Shown: positions 7,706-17,844 of the stretch, piece after piece
How positions within the stretch are numbered: position 1 is the stretch's first letter
Layout of the letters: every line of letters starts with the position of its first letter
Source of the DNA: Candidatus Woesearchaeota archaeon
GTDB lineage: Archaea; Nanobdellota; Nanobdellia; SCGC-AAA011-G17; GW2011-AR18
Direction: 5' to 3'
Length of the DNA stretch: 61,498 nucleotides
NCBI GenBank assembly: GCA_016179945.1
Contig: JACPCE010000004.1
Span: 1 to 61,498 of the forward strand
Program-made: the position numbers and the translations under genes
Notes under the pieces: generated by a model
Told to the model about the DNA's origin: nothing
The model's input: the letters and a program-made list of their open reading frames with translations, nothing else
Databases searched by the model: none

Positions 7706-8752
7706 ATGAGATTAGAAAATCTAGTTAGGGGTATTGTGAGTTCATTTATATTAGCTATGCCATCAGCATGCACTCCAAGCAAAGGCTCTATTCAGGATAT
7801 TAAGGAACATCAAGTTGAAAGAAAACAAAAGGGCTTTAATTTTGTTTCGTGGAAATCTGAAGAATATGAAAATTTATACTCAGATAATTCCTTGGAAGAA
7901 ATAAAGTTCCTTGGTAGTAATTTTGTTGCTTTAACTCCTATTCATTTTCAGGATGGAATTAATTCAACATTAATTTATTCACTTCATGGAACTACTTCAA
8001 CTTACTCTGCTTTAAGACATGCTATTGAAAAAGCGCATAGACTTGGAATAAAAGTTATGTTAAAGCCGCATATAGAATTAAAAGATGGAAACTGGCGTGC
8101 TATGATAAATTTTTCAAGTGATTATGAATATAGAATGTGGTTTTATAATTATCAAAGGTTAATAGTAGAATATGCAAAATTTGCGCAAGATAATAGTGTT
8201 GAACAAATTTGTATTGGAACTGAACTTGATGGCTTAACTTCTAGAGATGGAGACTGGCGTAGATTAATAAAAGAGATAAGAAATGTATTCAAAAGTAACA
8301 TAACTTATGCTGCAACATATAGCAATGCAAGATTTGTAAATTGGTGGAATGATTTAGATTTTATAGGTATAAATGCTTATTTTGAATTAACAAATAAACA
8401 AGACCCAAGCCCTTTAGATTTGTACAATTCATGGGTTGTATATTTAGATGATATTAAATTACTCTCAGATAAATATAAAAAAGATATTATATTTACAGAA
8501 GTTGGCTATAGAAGCTTGAATGGCACAAACAAAGCACCATGGGATTTTCTTTCTCAAGGAACAACAGATCTTGATGAACAGAAGGATGCATATGGTTCAA
8601 TATTTTGGTCTTTTTGGGATAAATCTTGGTTTAGTGGTGTTTATTTCTGGGCATGGGAAGCAAATCCAAAAAACACCCATGTGCTTGATAATGGATATAG
8701 TCCTAAAGGAAAACCAGCTGAAATCCATTTAATGGATTGGTTTAATAGATAA
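7706..8752 (+). CDS. Secreted GH113-like glycoside hydrolase (lipoprotein)
   Basis: A 348-residue TIM-barrel enzyme resembling GH113 beta-mannanases. The likely catalytic pair is Glu173 in ICIGTELDG (acid/base) and Glu265 in IIFTEVGYRS (nucleophile). GINAYF and WAWEAN are further barrel-strand features. The N-terminus has a hydrophobic stretch ending ILAMPSAC, a lipobox-like site with Cys22, so the enzyme is probably anchored outside the cell. A TATA-like AATTTAAAC about 30 nt upstream supports the start. It would cleave beta-linked hexose polymers, and the substrate is inferred only from the family. Confidence 0.8.
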   Translation: MRLENLVRGIVSSFILAMPSACTPSKGSIQDIKEHQVERKQKGFNFVSWKSEEYENLYSDNSLEEIKFLGSNFVALTPIHFQDGINSTLIYSLHGTTSTYSALRHAIEKAHRLGIKVMLKPHIELKDGNWRAMINFSSDYEYRMWFYNYQRLIVEYAKFAQDNSVEQICIGTELDGLTSRDGDWRRLIKEIRNVFKSNITYAATYSNARFVNWWNDLDFIGINAYFELTNKQDPSPLDLYNSWVVYLDDIKLLSDKYKKDIIFTEVGYRSLNGTNKAPWDFLSQGTTDLDEQKDAYGSIFWSFWDKSWFSGVYFWAWEANPKNTHVLDNGYSPKGKPAEIHLMDWFNR

Positions 8753-8919
8753 ATTAGTAAGTGAACTAAATAATTGCTAAAGTAAAATATAAACAGATGT
8801 TGACAATTTATAGCTTGTATTAGTGTAAGATTTAAAAAAATTTACTCAATTCTATTAAAAACTTAATTCGCTAGCTAAATAGAAATGTTGTTACTTCAAA
8901 ATAGATACATACAGAAAAC

Positions 8920-8927
8920 TTTATATA
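8920..8927 (+). promoter_or_regulatory. TATA box for the PKD surface protein
   Basis: TTTATATA ends 23 nt before the ATG at 8951. This spacing argues for 8951 rather than the upstream in-frame ATG at 8885 as the true start. Confidence 0.65.
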
Positions 8928-8950
8928 ATAGTTCACATATCTTGAGACTT

Positions 8951-10762
8951 ATGAAATATTCAAAATTTTTAGTTGTGGTTTTAGCGATATTATTGTTATT
9001 TTCTTTTACTGTATCAGCAGCACAAGTTTCAATTACTCCGGGAAATCCAAATGACAATGATAATTTAACATGTAATATAGACGGAGTAGCACCTAATGAT
9101 TTAGCTAGATATAGTTTTCAATGGCATGTTAATGGTGCGCAAGATAAAACAATAGGAAATACTTGGGTTTATCCTTTTTCAAAAACAAAGACAAATGATT
9201 TTATAACTTGTGTTGTATTCGCACCTGGTGGATTTTTTGTAGGACTAGATAGTAAAACAATAGCAGCTATTCAGCAGCCAAAACAAAACAACCCACCAAG
9301 CGTAAATATTATTTCTCCAGCTAGCGGATCTAATTTCTTTAAAGGAAATAATATTAATTTTAATGCTTTAGCTAGTGATCTTGACAATGATCCTTTATTT
9401 TTTACGTGGGATTTTGGAGATGGTTTTATTTCACAAGGCATACTGAATCCTAATCATATTTATAATTTAGCTGGAAATTATTTAGTTAAATTAACTGTTA
9501 GTGATGGTAAGGTTGATGTTTCTGATAGCATAATTTTAAACATTGTAGATCCAATGGGCGGTCAAAAGAAAAATCCTTCTGCTGTTATTGATGCACAAGC
9601 AAATGCAAAGGTTGGTGATTTTGTATTATTTAGAGGAGATAGAAGTTTTGATCCTGATGGAAACATTGTAAATTATGAGTGGGATTTTGGAGATGGAATC
9701 AAAGCAAATGGACCTGTAGTTCAACATCAATATAATTTAGCTGGAAATTATGCTGTAAGTTTGACTGTTACTGATAATGATGGTTTGAAAAATGCAGTTG
9801 TGGTGTTTGTAAATGTTGTAAATCAAAATGTTTTAAATCAGGTACCTGTTGCTGTTATTGAATTAAGCGCTGCAAATTTAATTGCTGGTGAGCCTTTTGA
9901 TGCTAAAGGAATAAAAAGTTTTGATCCTGATGGAAACATTGTAAATTATGAGTGGGATTTTGGAGATGGGAGAACACACAATGGTGTAAATGCAAGATTA
10001 ATTTATCCAAATCCAGGAAATTATAAAATAACATTGACGGTTACTGATGACAAAGGTGCAAAAGGAACAACAAGCACAAATGTTGTAGTAAATCAAAATG
10101 TTTTAAATCAGGCACCTGTTGCTGTTATTGATGCAAGCAGTATTGAAGCGTTCTTAGGTTTTCCAATTAGATTAAGTGGTTCTAGAAGTTTTGATCCTGA
10201 TGGAAACATTGTAAATTACGAATGGAATTTTGATGATGGAACTATTGCTGACGGTGAATTTATTGAACACACATTTTTTAATCCTGGAATTTACAATGTT
10301 GTATTGACTGTTACTGATGACAAAGGTGCTACTGGCAGCAAAGTCTTATCTATAAATGCTGGCAATGTAAATAGAGGGCCTGATTTTGACAAGCTTAGAG
10401 TAGATCATAAGAAAAATAATGATTTAGATGATAACTATAGAGATACTAGAATAGCAAGATTAATGCCTTTAAATTTTAAGAATTTTTACAATAAAGGTGA
10501 AAACTTTGCACTTTTAGCTAAACTAGTAAATGAAGGAACAGCTAATGATGTTGTTGATGTAAAAGTAAGTGTTCCTGAATTTAATTATGTGCGTGTTGTG
10601 AAAAATGTTCATATTGAAGCAAATGAAGTAAAATGGGTAATGCTTAATGTTGAAATCCCGGTTTCTGCAGCTTCTGGTGTGTATGTTGTAAAGGTTGAAT
10701 TATTAGCAAATAAAGGGTTTATTGAAAATAATAAAGCGTTTTGGGATTTTGTAGTTGCTTAA
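8951..10762 (+). CDS. Secreted PKD-repeat surface protein
   Basis: A 603-residue secreted protein. The signal peptide is MKYSKFLVVVLAILLLFSFTVSAA. An Ig-like domain (about 25-105) is followed by four PKD domains, each with the WDFGDG or equivalent motif and an NYxVxLTVTD strand; the fourth has WNFDDG. A C-terminal CARDB-like beta domain (about 480-603) follows. PKD domains 2-4 share nearly identical DNA blocks (see the repeat entries), evidence of recent tandem duplication. No C-terminal membrane anchor is visible. It probably mediates adhesion or forms part of the envelope, together with the next two genes. Confidence 0.85.
   Translation: MKYSKFLVVVLAILLLFSFTVSAAQVSITPGNPNDNDNLTCNIDGVAPNDLARYSFQWHVNGAQDKTIGNTWVYPFSKTKTNDFITCVVFAPGGFFVGLDSKTIAAIQQPKQNNPPSVNIISPASGSNFFKGNNINFNALASDLDNDPLFFTWDFGDGFISQGILNPNHIYNLAGNYLVKLTVSDGKVDVSDSIILNIVDPMGGQKKNPSAVIDAQANAKVGDFVLFRGDRSFDPDGNIVNYEWDFGDGIKANGPVVQHQYNLAGNYAVSLTVTDNDGLKNAVVVFVNVVNQNVLNQVPVAVIELSAANLIAGEPFDAKGIKSFDPDGNIVNYEWDFGDGRTHNGVNARLIYPNPGNYKITLTVTDDKGAKGTTSTNVVVNQNVLNQAPVAVIDASSIEAFLGFPIRLSGSRSFDPDGNIVNYEWNFDDGTIADGEFIEHTFFNPGIYNVVLTVTDDKGATGSKVLSINAGNVNRGPDFDKLRVDHKKNNDLDDNYRDTRIARLMPLNFKNFYNKGENFALLAKLVNEGTANDVVDVKVSVPEFNYVRVVKNVHIEANEVKWVMLNVEIPVSAASGVYVVKVELLANKGFIENNKAFWDFVVA
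9644..9696 (+). repeat. PKD DNA repeat, copy 1 (53 nt)
   Basis: This block encodes SFDPDGNIVNYEWDFGDG and is almost identical at the DNA level to copies at 9917-9969 and 10187-10239. The spacing of 273 and 270 nt equals one domain. Confidence 0.85.
9917..9969 (+). repeat. PKD DNA repeat, copy 2 (53 nt)
   Basis: Second copy, identical to copy 1 across the block except near its end. A linker repeat encoding VNQNVLNQ(V/A)PVAVI also occurs twice, at 9818-9861 and 10088-10131. Confidence 0.85.
10187..10239 (+). repeat. PKD DNA repeat, copy 3 (53 nt, diverging)
   Basis: Third copy. It matches for about the first 40 nt and then diverges, changing the WDFGDG motif to WNFDDG. Confidence 0.75.
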
Positions 10763-10782
10763 ATTTCGTTACTACCAAAAGA

Positions 10783-10790
10783 TTTATAAA
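10783..10790 (+). promoter_or_regulatory. Promoter with ACTACC element and leader hairpin
   Basis: The TATA-like TTTATAAA is preceded by TTACTACCAAAAG (10769-10781). Transcription should start near 10812, giving a leader of about 40 nt that contains a hairpin (AACACT 10813-10818 with AGTGTT 10826-10831) and a strong Shine-Dalgarno GGAGG at 10838-10842, 9 nt before the ATG at 10852. This gene therefore differs from the leaderless majority. Confidence 0.6.
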
Positions 10791-10851
10791 TAAGTAGCAA
10801 CTACACAATGACAACACTTTTGAGTAGTGTTTTTGAAGGAGGAAAATTAAG

Positions 10852-12189
10852 ATGAAAAATTTCAGATTATTTGCATTGGTTATGTTGACTTTAGTTTTAT
10901 TTACAACTAGTGCAGTTACAAGTGTGTTTGCAATAAGCAGTGGATTTGTAAATTTCAATGATCCATTTGTTACAATAAACAGAATTGAAGTTAATGATCA
11001 AGTTGCTGATGAATTCTCACCAATTTATTTAGAAAGAGAGCAAGATGTTATAGTTGAAGTTTATTTTACAGGGAATCCATATGGAAAATGCAGATCAGGA
11101 AATAATAATAAATGCTATGATGTAAAGGTTGATGCTGAAATAAACGGCTATGAATACGGTGATATAAGGGATGTAGAAGGTCCTTTTGAAGTTGAACCTG
11201 GAGTTCAGTATAGAAAGGTTTTGAGATTTAAATTACCAGAAGACATGCCTGCAAGCGATGATTTAACTCTTAATGTTGATATTAAAGATGATGATGATTT
11301 AGTTATTATAAGATATCCTGTTAGAATACAGGAAATAAGACATAGATTGAATATTTTTGATGCAATATTTAATCCTACAAACAATGTACAGGCAGGACAG
11401 CCTTTGTTTGCTAATATAAGACTAGAAAACTTAGGAGATAATACTGAAAGCAGTGTTAAGGTTACTGTTGCTATTCCTGCTTTAGGATTACAAACTAGCG
11501 AATATGTTGACAGATTATCAACATTAGAATCTGATGATAGAGATGATGATGAAGATGTAAATGATGCTGCAACATCAAATGATTTAATGCTAATGATACC
11601 TCAAACTGTAAATGAGGGAGATTACAATGTACTTGTAACATTAGAATATAATAGAGGAAGAACATTAGAACAGAAAACTTACAAGATGCATATAAAAGGT
11701 GCACAACCTGTTATTCAAATTAAAGATTTGAAAGCTACTACAACAGTAAGTGTAGATTCACAAGCACAAGTTGTAGAGAAAGGAAATGGCGCAGTTTTCA
11801 AGTTTAGTGTAGGAAATCTTGGCCAGCAAGCAACATCTTATACATTTGAATTAGTTGGTGTATCTGACTGGGCAAACACAAGAGTTGAACCTCTTAATTT
11901 AGTAGTTCAACCTAACAGTGTATCTGATGCATATGTTTATGTTGCTCCTAAAGAAAATGTTAAGGGAATAAAAACATTTACTGTAAAAGTAATGTCTGGA
12001 ACTAGCTTAGTAGCAGAAAAGAACTTAAGCCTAGAAGTTAAAGAGGCTAAGGGAGCAGACTTAAAAACAGTATTTACTTGGATATTCATTGTATTGCTAG
12101 TTATATTGGCAATATTAGTAGTGGTTGTCTTGGCTAAGAAACTTGCTTCAAAAGAAGAGAAAGGAATTGAAGGACAAACTTACTACTAA
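10852..12189 (+). CDS. Membrane-anchored surface protein (COG1470-like/S-layer type)
   Basis: A 445-residue secreted protein anchored by its C-terminus. It has an N-terminal signal peptide (MKNFRLFALVMLTLVLF), several beta-sandwich domains including CARDB/NEW3-like repeats (NLGDNTESSVKVTVAIP, VGNLGQQATSYTFEL), and a C-terminal membrane helix at about 407-430 followed by a short basic tail. An acidic low-complexity patch (SDDRDDDEDVND) lies near 225-235. The strong Shine-Dalgarno and leader suggest high expression, as expected for an envelope component. It is followed by 12208 after 18 nt, probably in one operon. Confidence 0.8.
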   Translation: MKNFRLFALVMLTLVLFTTSAVTSVFAISSGFVNFNDPFVTINRIEVNDQVADEFSPIYLEREQDVIVEVYFTGNPYGKCRSGNNNKCYDVKVDAEINGYEYGDIRDVEGPFEVEPGVQYRKVLRFKLPEDMPASDDLTLNVDIKDDDDLVIIRYPVRIQEIRHRLNIFDAIFNPTNNVQAGQPLFANIRLENLGDNTESSVKVTVAIPALGLQTSEYVDRLSTLESDDRDDDEDVNDAATSNDLMLMIPQTVNEGDYNVLVTLEYNRGRTLEQKTYKMHIKGAQPVIQIKDLKATTTVSVDSQAQVVEKGNGAVFKFSVGNLGQQATSYTFELVGVSDWANTRVEPLNLVVQPNSVSDAYVYVAPKENVKGIKTFTVKVMSGTSLVAEKNLSLEVKEAKGADLKTVFTWIFIVLLVILAILVVVVLAKKLASKEEKGIEGQTYY

Positions 12190-12207
12190 AATTAGTAGGT
12201 GAATTTA

Positions 12208-14223
12208 ATGCAAAAAGAAAGGTTTTTTTTAGTTTTATTTATTAGTCTTCTTTTAATAATTTCTATAGTTAATGCTGTTGAAATTAATCCTTTAAGCTTA
12301 AGCGGAAGTTTATGTCCTAGAGAAACTGGATTATTTACGCATGTTGTCAAAAACAATAACAATGTTGTAAAAGATTATAGTTTGAACATTAAAGGAAGTG
12401 CTTCTGCATGGGCAACTGTTGTTCCAAGCGGATTTATTTTAGGGCCTGGAGAACAAAAGAATATTTTTACTTATATTACCCCATCACAATCAACAGAACC
12501 TGGAAATTATGACTTACAGATTGAGGCAAGCTCTCCAGGTGACAGCAAAAGTATATCTCATACTGTAACTGTCAAAAATTGTTATAGTGCAAATTTAGGT
12601 GTTAGTTCAAATTCTAAATCATCTTGTCCAAGCGATGCTATACAATATACAGTTAATTTGAAAAACAATGGTGAATATGCTGAAACATTTAGTTTAAGTG
12701 TTACTGGCAATTTAGCTTCAAGAACAAGTTTAAGTGATAACCTTGTAATTCTTGGCAAGGGAGAAACTAAAAATATTATAGTATTTGTCAACTCTCCTGC
12801 TGATTCAGGAAGCTACAGCCTTACATTAATAGCTGAATCTGAAAGCGGAAGAGTAAGAGAATCTGTGCCTTTATTATTGAATGTCAATCCTTGTTATGAT
12901 TTTAATTTAGCAATCAATGGAAATAATACTTACAATGTGTGCGATAGGAGCTATGTTGTTATTCCTTTAAATTTAAAAAATATTGGAACTACTGTTAATA
13001 GCTATAAAATTAATGTTGACGGACCTGTATGGGCAAAGGTAGAAAAAACAGATATTGTTTTAAAAGACAAGGAAGCTAAAACTTTTAATTTAATGTTTGC
13101 TCCAGATTATGGATCAGCAGGAGAATATGGTATTAGATTAACTGTGACTCCAGAAAGGGGAAGCATGAAATCTATAAGTGATTTTAGTGTAACTGTTAGA
13201 AAATGTCATTCTGTTGATGTTGAATTTTTAACTAAAAAATCTGATTCATGTAAGGGAACAATTGAAAGTTATGATGCTGTGATTAATAACAATGGTGAAG
13301 TAAGAAAGAGCTATAGAATAGAACTTGACGGCCCTCCATGGGCAAGTATTGATGATAAATATAAATTATTAATATTAGGCCCTAAGGAACAGAAGAAAGT
13401 AACTATAAGGGCAGCTCCGACAAGCGCTGTTAAGGAACAAAATTATGCTGTGAAACTAAAAGCAGTGGCAACTGATGAAAGCAGTGCTTCTGCTAAAGAT
13501 GTTGATGAATTAATATTAAATTTGAAAGATGCAAATGAATGCTATAAACCTGCAATAGAATCAAAATATATGGATGTAGTAGTTTATTATGATTCAAGTG
13601 TTGCATTTCCTATAGAAGTAAGAAATGATGGTGTTAGAAGGGCTGACTTTAGTTTATTTTTAAGCGGAAATGCTGCAAAATTTTCTACATTAAATCCTAG
13701 TGCAATTAGTTTAGATCCTGGAAAGAGCGATATTGTTTATTTGTATATTGCTCCTGATATAAATGTTAAGCTTGGAAGTTATGATGCAAATATTGCTTTG
13801 AATATAAAGGACGGTCCTTTACTAACAAATAAGAAATTTAACATTGAAATAACTAATGTAAAGGAAAGAGCTACAAATTTACAGTCAAATACTGAAGTTG
13901 TTAAAACACCTGTTACAAATGAAGTTTCATACTGGCAAAGATTAAAATCTTGGTTTGGCAGGAATTTTATTGGAAGTGAAGAAGAAAGAATATCTTTTTC
14001 AAATGTTACACCAATAATAAATGTTACAAATACAAATACTCCAAAATTTATTAAATATAAATATTATATTTTAGGAGTTCTTATAACTATACTTGTAATA
14101 ATACTTTTAATAATTATATTCTCTGGAAGAAAAGAAAGTATAAATAAGAAAAACAAAAAGAAATCTAAAAAAACTGATTACGAAGCCGAAGACATAAAAG
14201 GAAAAGTAGAAGAAGATAATTAA
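12208..14223 (+). CDS. Large membrane-anchored surface protein with NEW3-like repeats
   Basis: About 671 residues. It has a signal peptide (MQKERFFLVLFISLLLIISIVNA), then five or six repeated beta-sandwich units of about 110 residues, each beginning with a Cys-containing strand (SLCPRE, SSCPSD, YNVCDR, DSCKGT) and carrying an N-terminal V.NNG or NDG turn. A C-terminal membrane helix (YYILGVLITILVIILLIIIF) is followed by a Lys-rich, then acidic tail. The ATG at 12208 is preferred over the GTG at 12199 because AGGTGA (12197-12202) lies 5 nt upstream. Paired cysteines suggest disulfides outside the cell. The 3' end overlaps smc by 4 nt. Confidence 0.8.
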   Translation: MQKERFFLVLFISLLLIISIVNAVEINPLSLSGSLCPRETGLFTHVVKNNNNVVKDYSLNIKGSASAWATVVPSGFILGPGEQKNIFTYITPSQSTEPGNYDLQIEASSPGDSKSISHTVTVKNCYSANLGVSSNSKSSCPSDAIQYTVNLKNNGEYAETFSLSVTGNLASRTSLSDNLVILGKGETKNIIVFVNSPADSGSYSLTLIAESESGRVRESVPLLLNVNPCYDFNLAINGNNTYNVCDRSYVVIPLNLKNIGTTVNSYKINVDGPVWAKVEKTDIVLKDKEAKTFNLMFAPDYGSAGEYGIRLTVTPERGSMKSISDFSVTVRKCHSVDVEFLTKKSDSCKGTIESYDAVINNNGEVRKSYRIELDGPPWASIDDKYKLLILGPKEQKKVTIRAAPTSAVKEQNYAVKLKAVATDESSASAKDVDELILNLKDANECYKPAIESKYMDVVVYYDSSVAFPIEVRNDGVRRADFSLFLSGNAAKFSTLNPSAISLDPGKSDIVYLYIAPDINVKLGSYDANIALNIKDGPLLTNKKFNIEITNVKERATNLQSNTEVVKTPVTNEVSYWQRLKSWFGRNFIGSEEERISFSNVTPIINVTNTNTPKFIKYKYYILGVLITILVIILLIIIFSGRKESINKKNKKKSKKTDYEAEDIKGKVEEDN

Positions 14224-17200
14224 ACTTTTAAACTAACAATTTTACTTACATTATCCTGCATTGATACGCCGTAAATATAATTTGCTTCTGAAATAATATT
14301 ATCATTATGACTTATTACTATATATTGGGCTTTATCTGCATACTTTTGTATTAATTTTGATAATAATTCTGAATTCCTCTTGTCTAAAGCAGCATCAACC
14401 TCATCTAGTAAATAAAATGGAGAAGGATCATATTCTTGTATTGCAAAAATAAATGCTAATGCTGCCATTGTTTTTTCCCCGCCAGACAAGCTTCTTATAT
14501 CTAATAATTTATTTCCTGTTATCCTTACTTGTATATCCACTCCTGCTTCAAATGGATTTTCCTGATTTTCTAATTCTATGTGGGCTTCACCTTTTGTTGT
14601 TAACTGATTAAATATATCTTTGAAATTTTTCACTATAATATTGTATGTTTTCATGAATATATCTTTCTTTTTACTTTCTATCTCTGACATCATTTTTAGA
14701 ACGTCTTCCTTTTCAAGTTTTAACTTTTTAACTTTATCAATAACCTTTTCATATTCTTCTTGTATTTGCTCGTAAACTTCCAATGCTCTTAGATTTACAT
14801 TACCTATACTGTTTAGTTCTTTTTCATCTTCACGTATTTTAAGCTTTAATTCTTCTATTGACAATCCTCTTTTTATTTTTGCTTCTTTAAATGGCTCAAA
14901 TTCCTTTTGTAATGCTTCTAACTCTGCCACTGCTTTTGCCCTATCTATATTTACATTATTTAATCTCTGGTCATTGCCTTTTAGCTTTTCACTTTCCCTA
15001 GCAATATCTGTTTCTAGTGACTGAATTTTTTCTAATAATTTATTTCTTTTGTTAATAAGATCTTTAAAATTAGAATAAAATTTCTTTTCTTCCTGCTCTT
15101 TTGTTTTAAGCTCTTGTTCTCTTTTCTTTGTCAAATCTTTCACATTATTTAATTCTTTTATGAAATCATCATATTCTCTGTCTTGCTGCTTGATTATTTT
15201 CTCTGTTTTTTCTCTTTCTGGTGCAAGCATCGACTCTATCTGTGTATCTATATTTTTTATATTTCCAATAATCTCAAGTATTTTTTCTTTGATCTTAAGC
15301 TTGTTATCTTCTAGTTTTTCTAGATTATTTGAAAGATTTGGATCTGCAATTTTTTCTTTTAACTTTTGTTTTTTAACTTTTGAATTTTCAAGCTCTTTTG
15401 AAAATTGCTTTATTTTTGATTCTGTTTCAGATAATTCCTTATCTAATTTTTTTTGCTCATCAAGAAGATCTTTTTTATTTTCTATCAAATTGCTTGTATC
15501 TGTATCTATATTTAGTGATTTTTCCAGTTTTATTACATCTGCTTCTAAATTTGCTCTTTTCTCCCTTAACTTTCTTATTATATCTTCATTACTTAATTTT
15601 TTATTTTCAATATGATTAATTAGTGTTTTTTTCTTGTTAATTTCTTCTTCTAGATTTTCTACATTTTCATTTAACTCCTTTTCTTTAAATCCAAGGCCTG
15701 TTTTTTGCATACGGTAACCACCAATCATTGCACCTGATGGTTCTAATAAATCTCCTTCTGTAGTTACCATCCTAGCTCTTCCTATACCAATTCTTCTGCC
15801 TGTTTCTATATTGTCTATAACTAAAGTTGAACCAAGAGTGTATGAAAATACATCTTTGTATTTTTGATCATATTTTACTAGGTCAACAGCAAGTCCATGA
15901 ACTCCTTTCTGATTTAATATTTCTTTTATTCCTTGCTCCACAATCCTTGATTTAATTTTATTCAAAGGTAAAAATGTAGCTACGCCTAACCTATTTATTT
16001 TAAGATGTTCTATACATTTTTGTGCTGTTATTTCTGAATCAACAACAATACTGCTTAATCTTGAACCTGCTGCAACTTCCAGAGCTAATGCATATTTTGT
16101 TTCTATCTCGCCTAGGCTTGCTACTGTGCCATTTATTCCTTTTATTGTGCTTTTAAGCTCAAGGATTTTTCTTACAGCTGAATCATTCAAATTTCTTTCT
16201 TGTATACCTATCTGTCTAGATCTCTGCTTTGCAAGTTCTTCTGTACTATTAGAAAATTCCTGCCTTAATTTGTTTAATTGTAATGAATATGAAGAATCTT
16301 CGTTTACTGCTTTAGATAAATTTTCATTTATTTCTTTTAATTCTTTCTTGTTTCTCTTTAGGTCTTCTAATTCTTTTCCACTTCCCTTTAATGCATTTAA
16401 TCTTTCCTCTATTGAATTTAATTTGAATTGAATCTGATCCTTGGTTCTTATTACGTTCTGCTTTTCTTCATTTATTTTATTTAATTTACTAAGCAAGTTA
16501 TCAATATTTTCATCTATTTCTTCCAATGATTTATTTATGTCTGTATCTACACCATGTTTTTCTTTAAATAATTCCAACTGCTTTTGTAATTCTTTTTCTT
16601 CATTATTTATATCTTTGAGATTTTTTTCTTGTTCTTGTTTTTTTAATTTTAATTCTTTTATTTTGTCTTCAACTTCTTTTATATTATTATTTAATTGTTC
16701 TTTTCTTGATTTTATCTTTACTATTTCACTTTGACATACTTCTAATCTTGAATTTGCCTTTACTATTTCTGTTTTTAACTCTTCAATTTCTTTTCTTATT
16801 ATTAACTGGTCTTTTTCACCTTTAACTTCCACTTCATTATTTATGGTATTTATCTGTTCTTTGTTGTTTTGAATTAATTGTCTTACCGAGTCTATTTCCT
16901 TATTTATTTTCTCTGTTTTTTCTTCTGCTTCTTTTTTTCTCTTTTCTATTTCATTTAGTTTTTCTTCTTTTTCTTTTATCTGTAAGTGTACTAATGTCGC
17001 TTTATGATCCTTAACTGACTCCTGCAAATCCTTATATTTAATTGCCTGATCTCTTTCTTTTTTTAATTCTCTTAAATTTACTTCTCTTTCAGTCAAAATA
17101 ATTTCAGCCTCATTTAATTTAACATCAACTTTTTCCAGTTCGCTTAAACATTTATTCTTTTTATCTTCATACATAGAAATTCCTGAAATCTCCTCTATTA

Positions 17201-17681
17201 CCTGACGTCTTTCTATTGGCTTCATTTCTGCAAGTGAAACTATATCGCCTTGAAGAACTATGTTGTGACCATCTGGATCTAACTTTGCAGAATTTAAAAG
17301 TTCTAGAATTTGTTGCCTTGTTCTTGTTTCTTCATTTATTTTGTAAATACTTGTTCCATTTTGCTTAACTACTCTAGTTATTCTTACTTCTTTTTTGTTT
17401 ATTGGAAATTTTCCTGTAGAATTATCAAATTCTATTGTTACTTCAGCTTCTTTTGCAGGAGAACCTTTTTTTCCACCATTAAAAATTAAATTGGCTGATT
17501 TTTCTGCACGCATTTCATGCGCTGAAGATTTACCAAGAACAAAACATACTGCATCGCTAAGATTGGTTTTTCCAGAGCCATTTGCTCCTATTATACAATT
17601 AAAACCATTTCCAAAAACTAATTCTGTTCTGTTGGAAAATGACTTAAAACCCCTAGCAATTAACCTTTTAATAACCACCAT
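14220..17681 (-). CDS. smc: Chromosome segregation protein SMC
   Basis: A full-length (1153 residue) SMC ATPase. Walker A GANGSGKTNLSD lies near residue 35. Two long coiled coils flank a hinge (about 500-650, with GAMIGGYRMQ closing it). The C-terminal head carries the signature LSGGEKTMAALAF and Walker B FYLLDEVDAALD. Dimers loop and compact DNA. Partner kleisin genes (scpA/scpB) are not adjacent. The gene converges on the surface-protein operon with a 4-nt overlap and shares its upstream region with the HTH gene at 17997. Confidence 0.97.
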   Translation of the reverse strand: MVVIKRLIARGFKSFSNRTELVFGNGFNCIIGANGSGKTNLSDAVCFVLGKSSAHEMRAEKSANLIFNGGKKGSPAKEAEVTIEFDNSTGKFPINKKEVRITRVVKQNGTSIYKINEETRTRQQILELLNSAKLDPDGHNIVLQGDIVSLAEMKPIERRQVIEEISGISMYEDKKNKCLSELEKVDVKLNEAEIILTEREVNLRELKKERDQAIKYKDLQESVKDHKATLVHLQIKEKEEKLNEIEKRKKEAEEKTEKINKEIDSVRQLIQNNKEQINTINNEVEVKGEKDQLIIRKEIEELKTEIVKANSRLEVCQSEIVKIKSRKEQLNNNIKEVEDKIKELKLKKQEQEKNLKDINNEEKELQKQLELFKEKHGVDTDINKSLEEIDENIDNLLSKLNKINEEKQNVIRTKDQIQFKLNSIEERLNALKGSGKELEDLKRNKKELKEINENLSKAVNEDSSYSLQLNKLRQEFSNSTEELAKQRSRQIGIQERNLNDSAVRKILELKSTIKGINGTVASLGEIETKYALALEVAAGSRLSSIVVDSEITAQKCIEHLKINRLGVATFLPLNKIKSRIVEQGIKEILNQKGVHGLAVDLVKYDQKYKDVFSYTLGSTLVIDNIETGRRIGIGRARMVTTEGDLLEPSGAMIGGYRMQKTGLGFKEKELNENVENLEEEINKKKTLINHIENKKLSNEDIIRKLREKRANLEADVIKLEKSLNIDTDTSNLIENKKDLLDEQKKLDKELSETESKIKQFSKELENSKVKKQKLKEKIADPNLSNNLEKLEDNKLKIKEKILEIIGNIKNIDTQIESMLAPEREKTEKIIKQQDREYDDFIKELNNVKDLTKKREQELKTKEQEEKKFYSNFKDLINKRNKLLEKIQSLETDIARESEKLKGNDQRLNNVNIDRAKAVAELEALQKEFEPFKEAKIKRGLSIEELKLKIREDEKELNSIGNVNLRALEVYEQIQEEYEKVIDKVKKLKLEKEDVLKMMSEIESKKKDIFMKTYNIIVKNFKDIFNQLTTKGEAHIELENQENPFEAGVDIQVRITGNKLLDIRSLSGGEKTMAALAFIFAIQEYDPSPFYLLDEVDAALDKRNSELLSKLIQKYADKAQYIVISHNDNIISEANYIYGVSMQDNVSKIVSLKV

Positions 17682-17844
17682 CTTTAATGGAAATTAACTG
17701 CAGTGTATTTATAAAGTTTTTGCAAAATTTTCTGCAATTTATAAATAAAGAGAATTTTTATACACCTTATTACTGTATTTTAAAAGTGATTTTCAAGCCT
17801 ATAAAGCAGTATTATTAATATTATTGATTTTTGTTACCATTTTA

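Noticed and set aside
8520-8732. 70-residue frame inside the GH113-like gene
   Set aside because: It is fully contained in a well-supported gene in another frame.
15160-16734. Long + strand frames opposite smc
   Set aside because: They are shadows of the coiled-coil codons (Ser/Phe/Leu-rich translations) and have no promoter.
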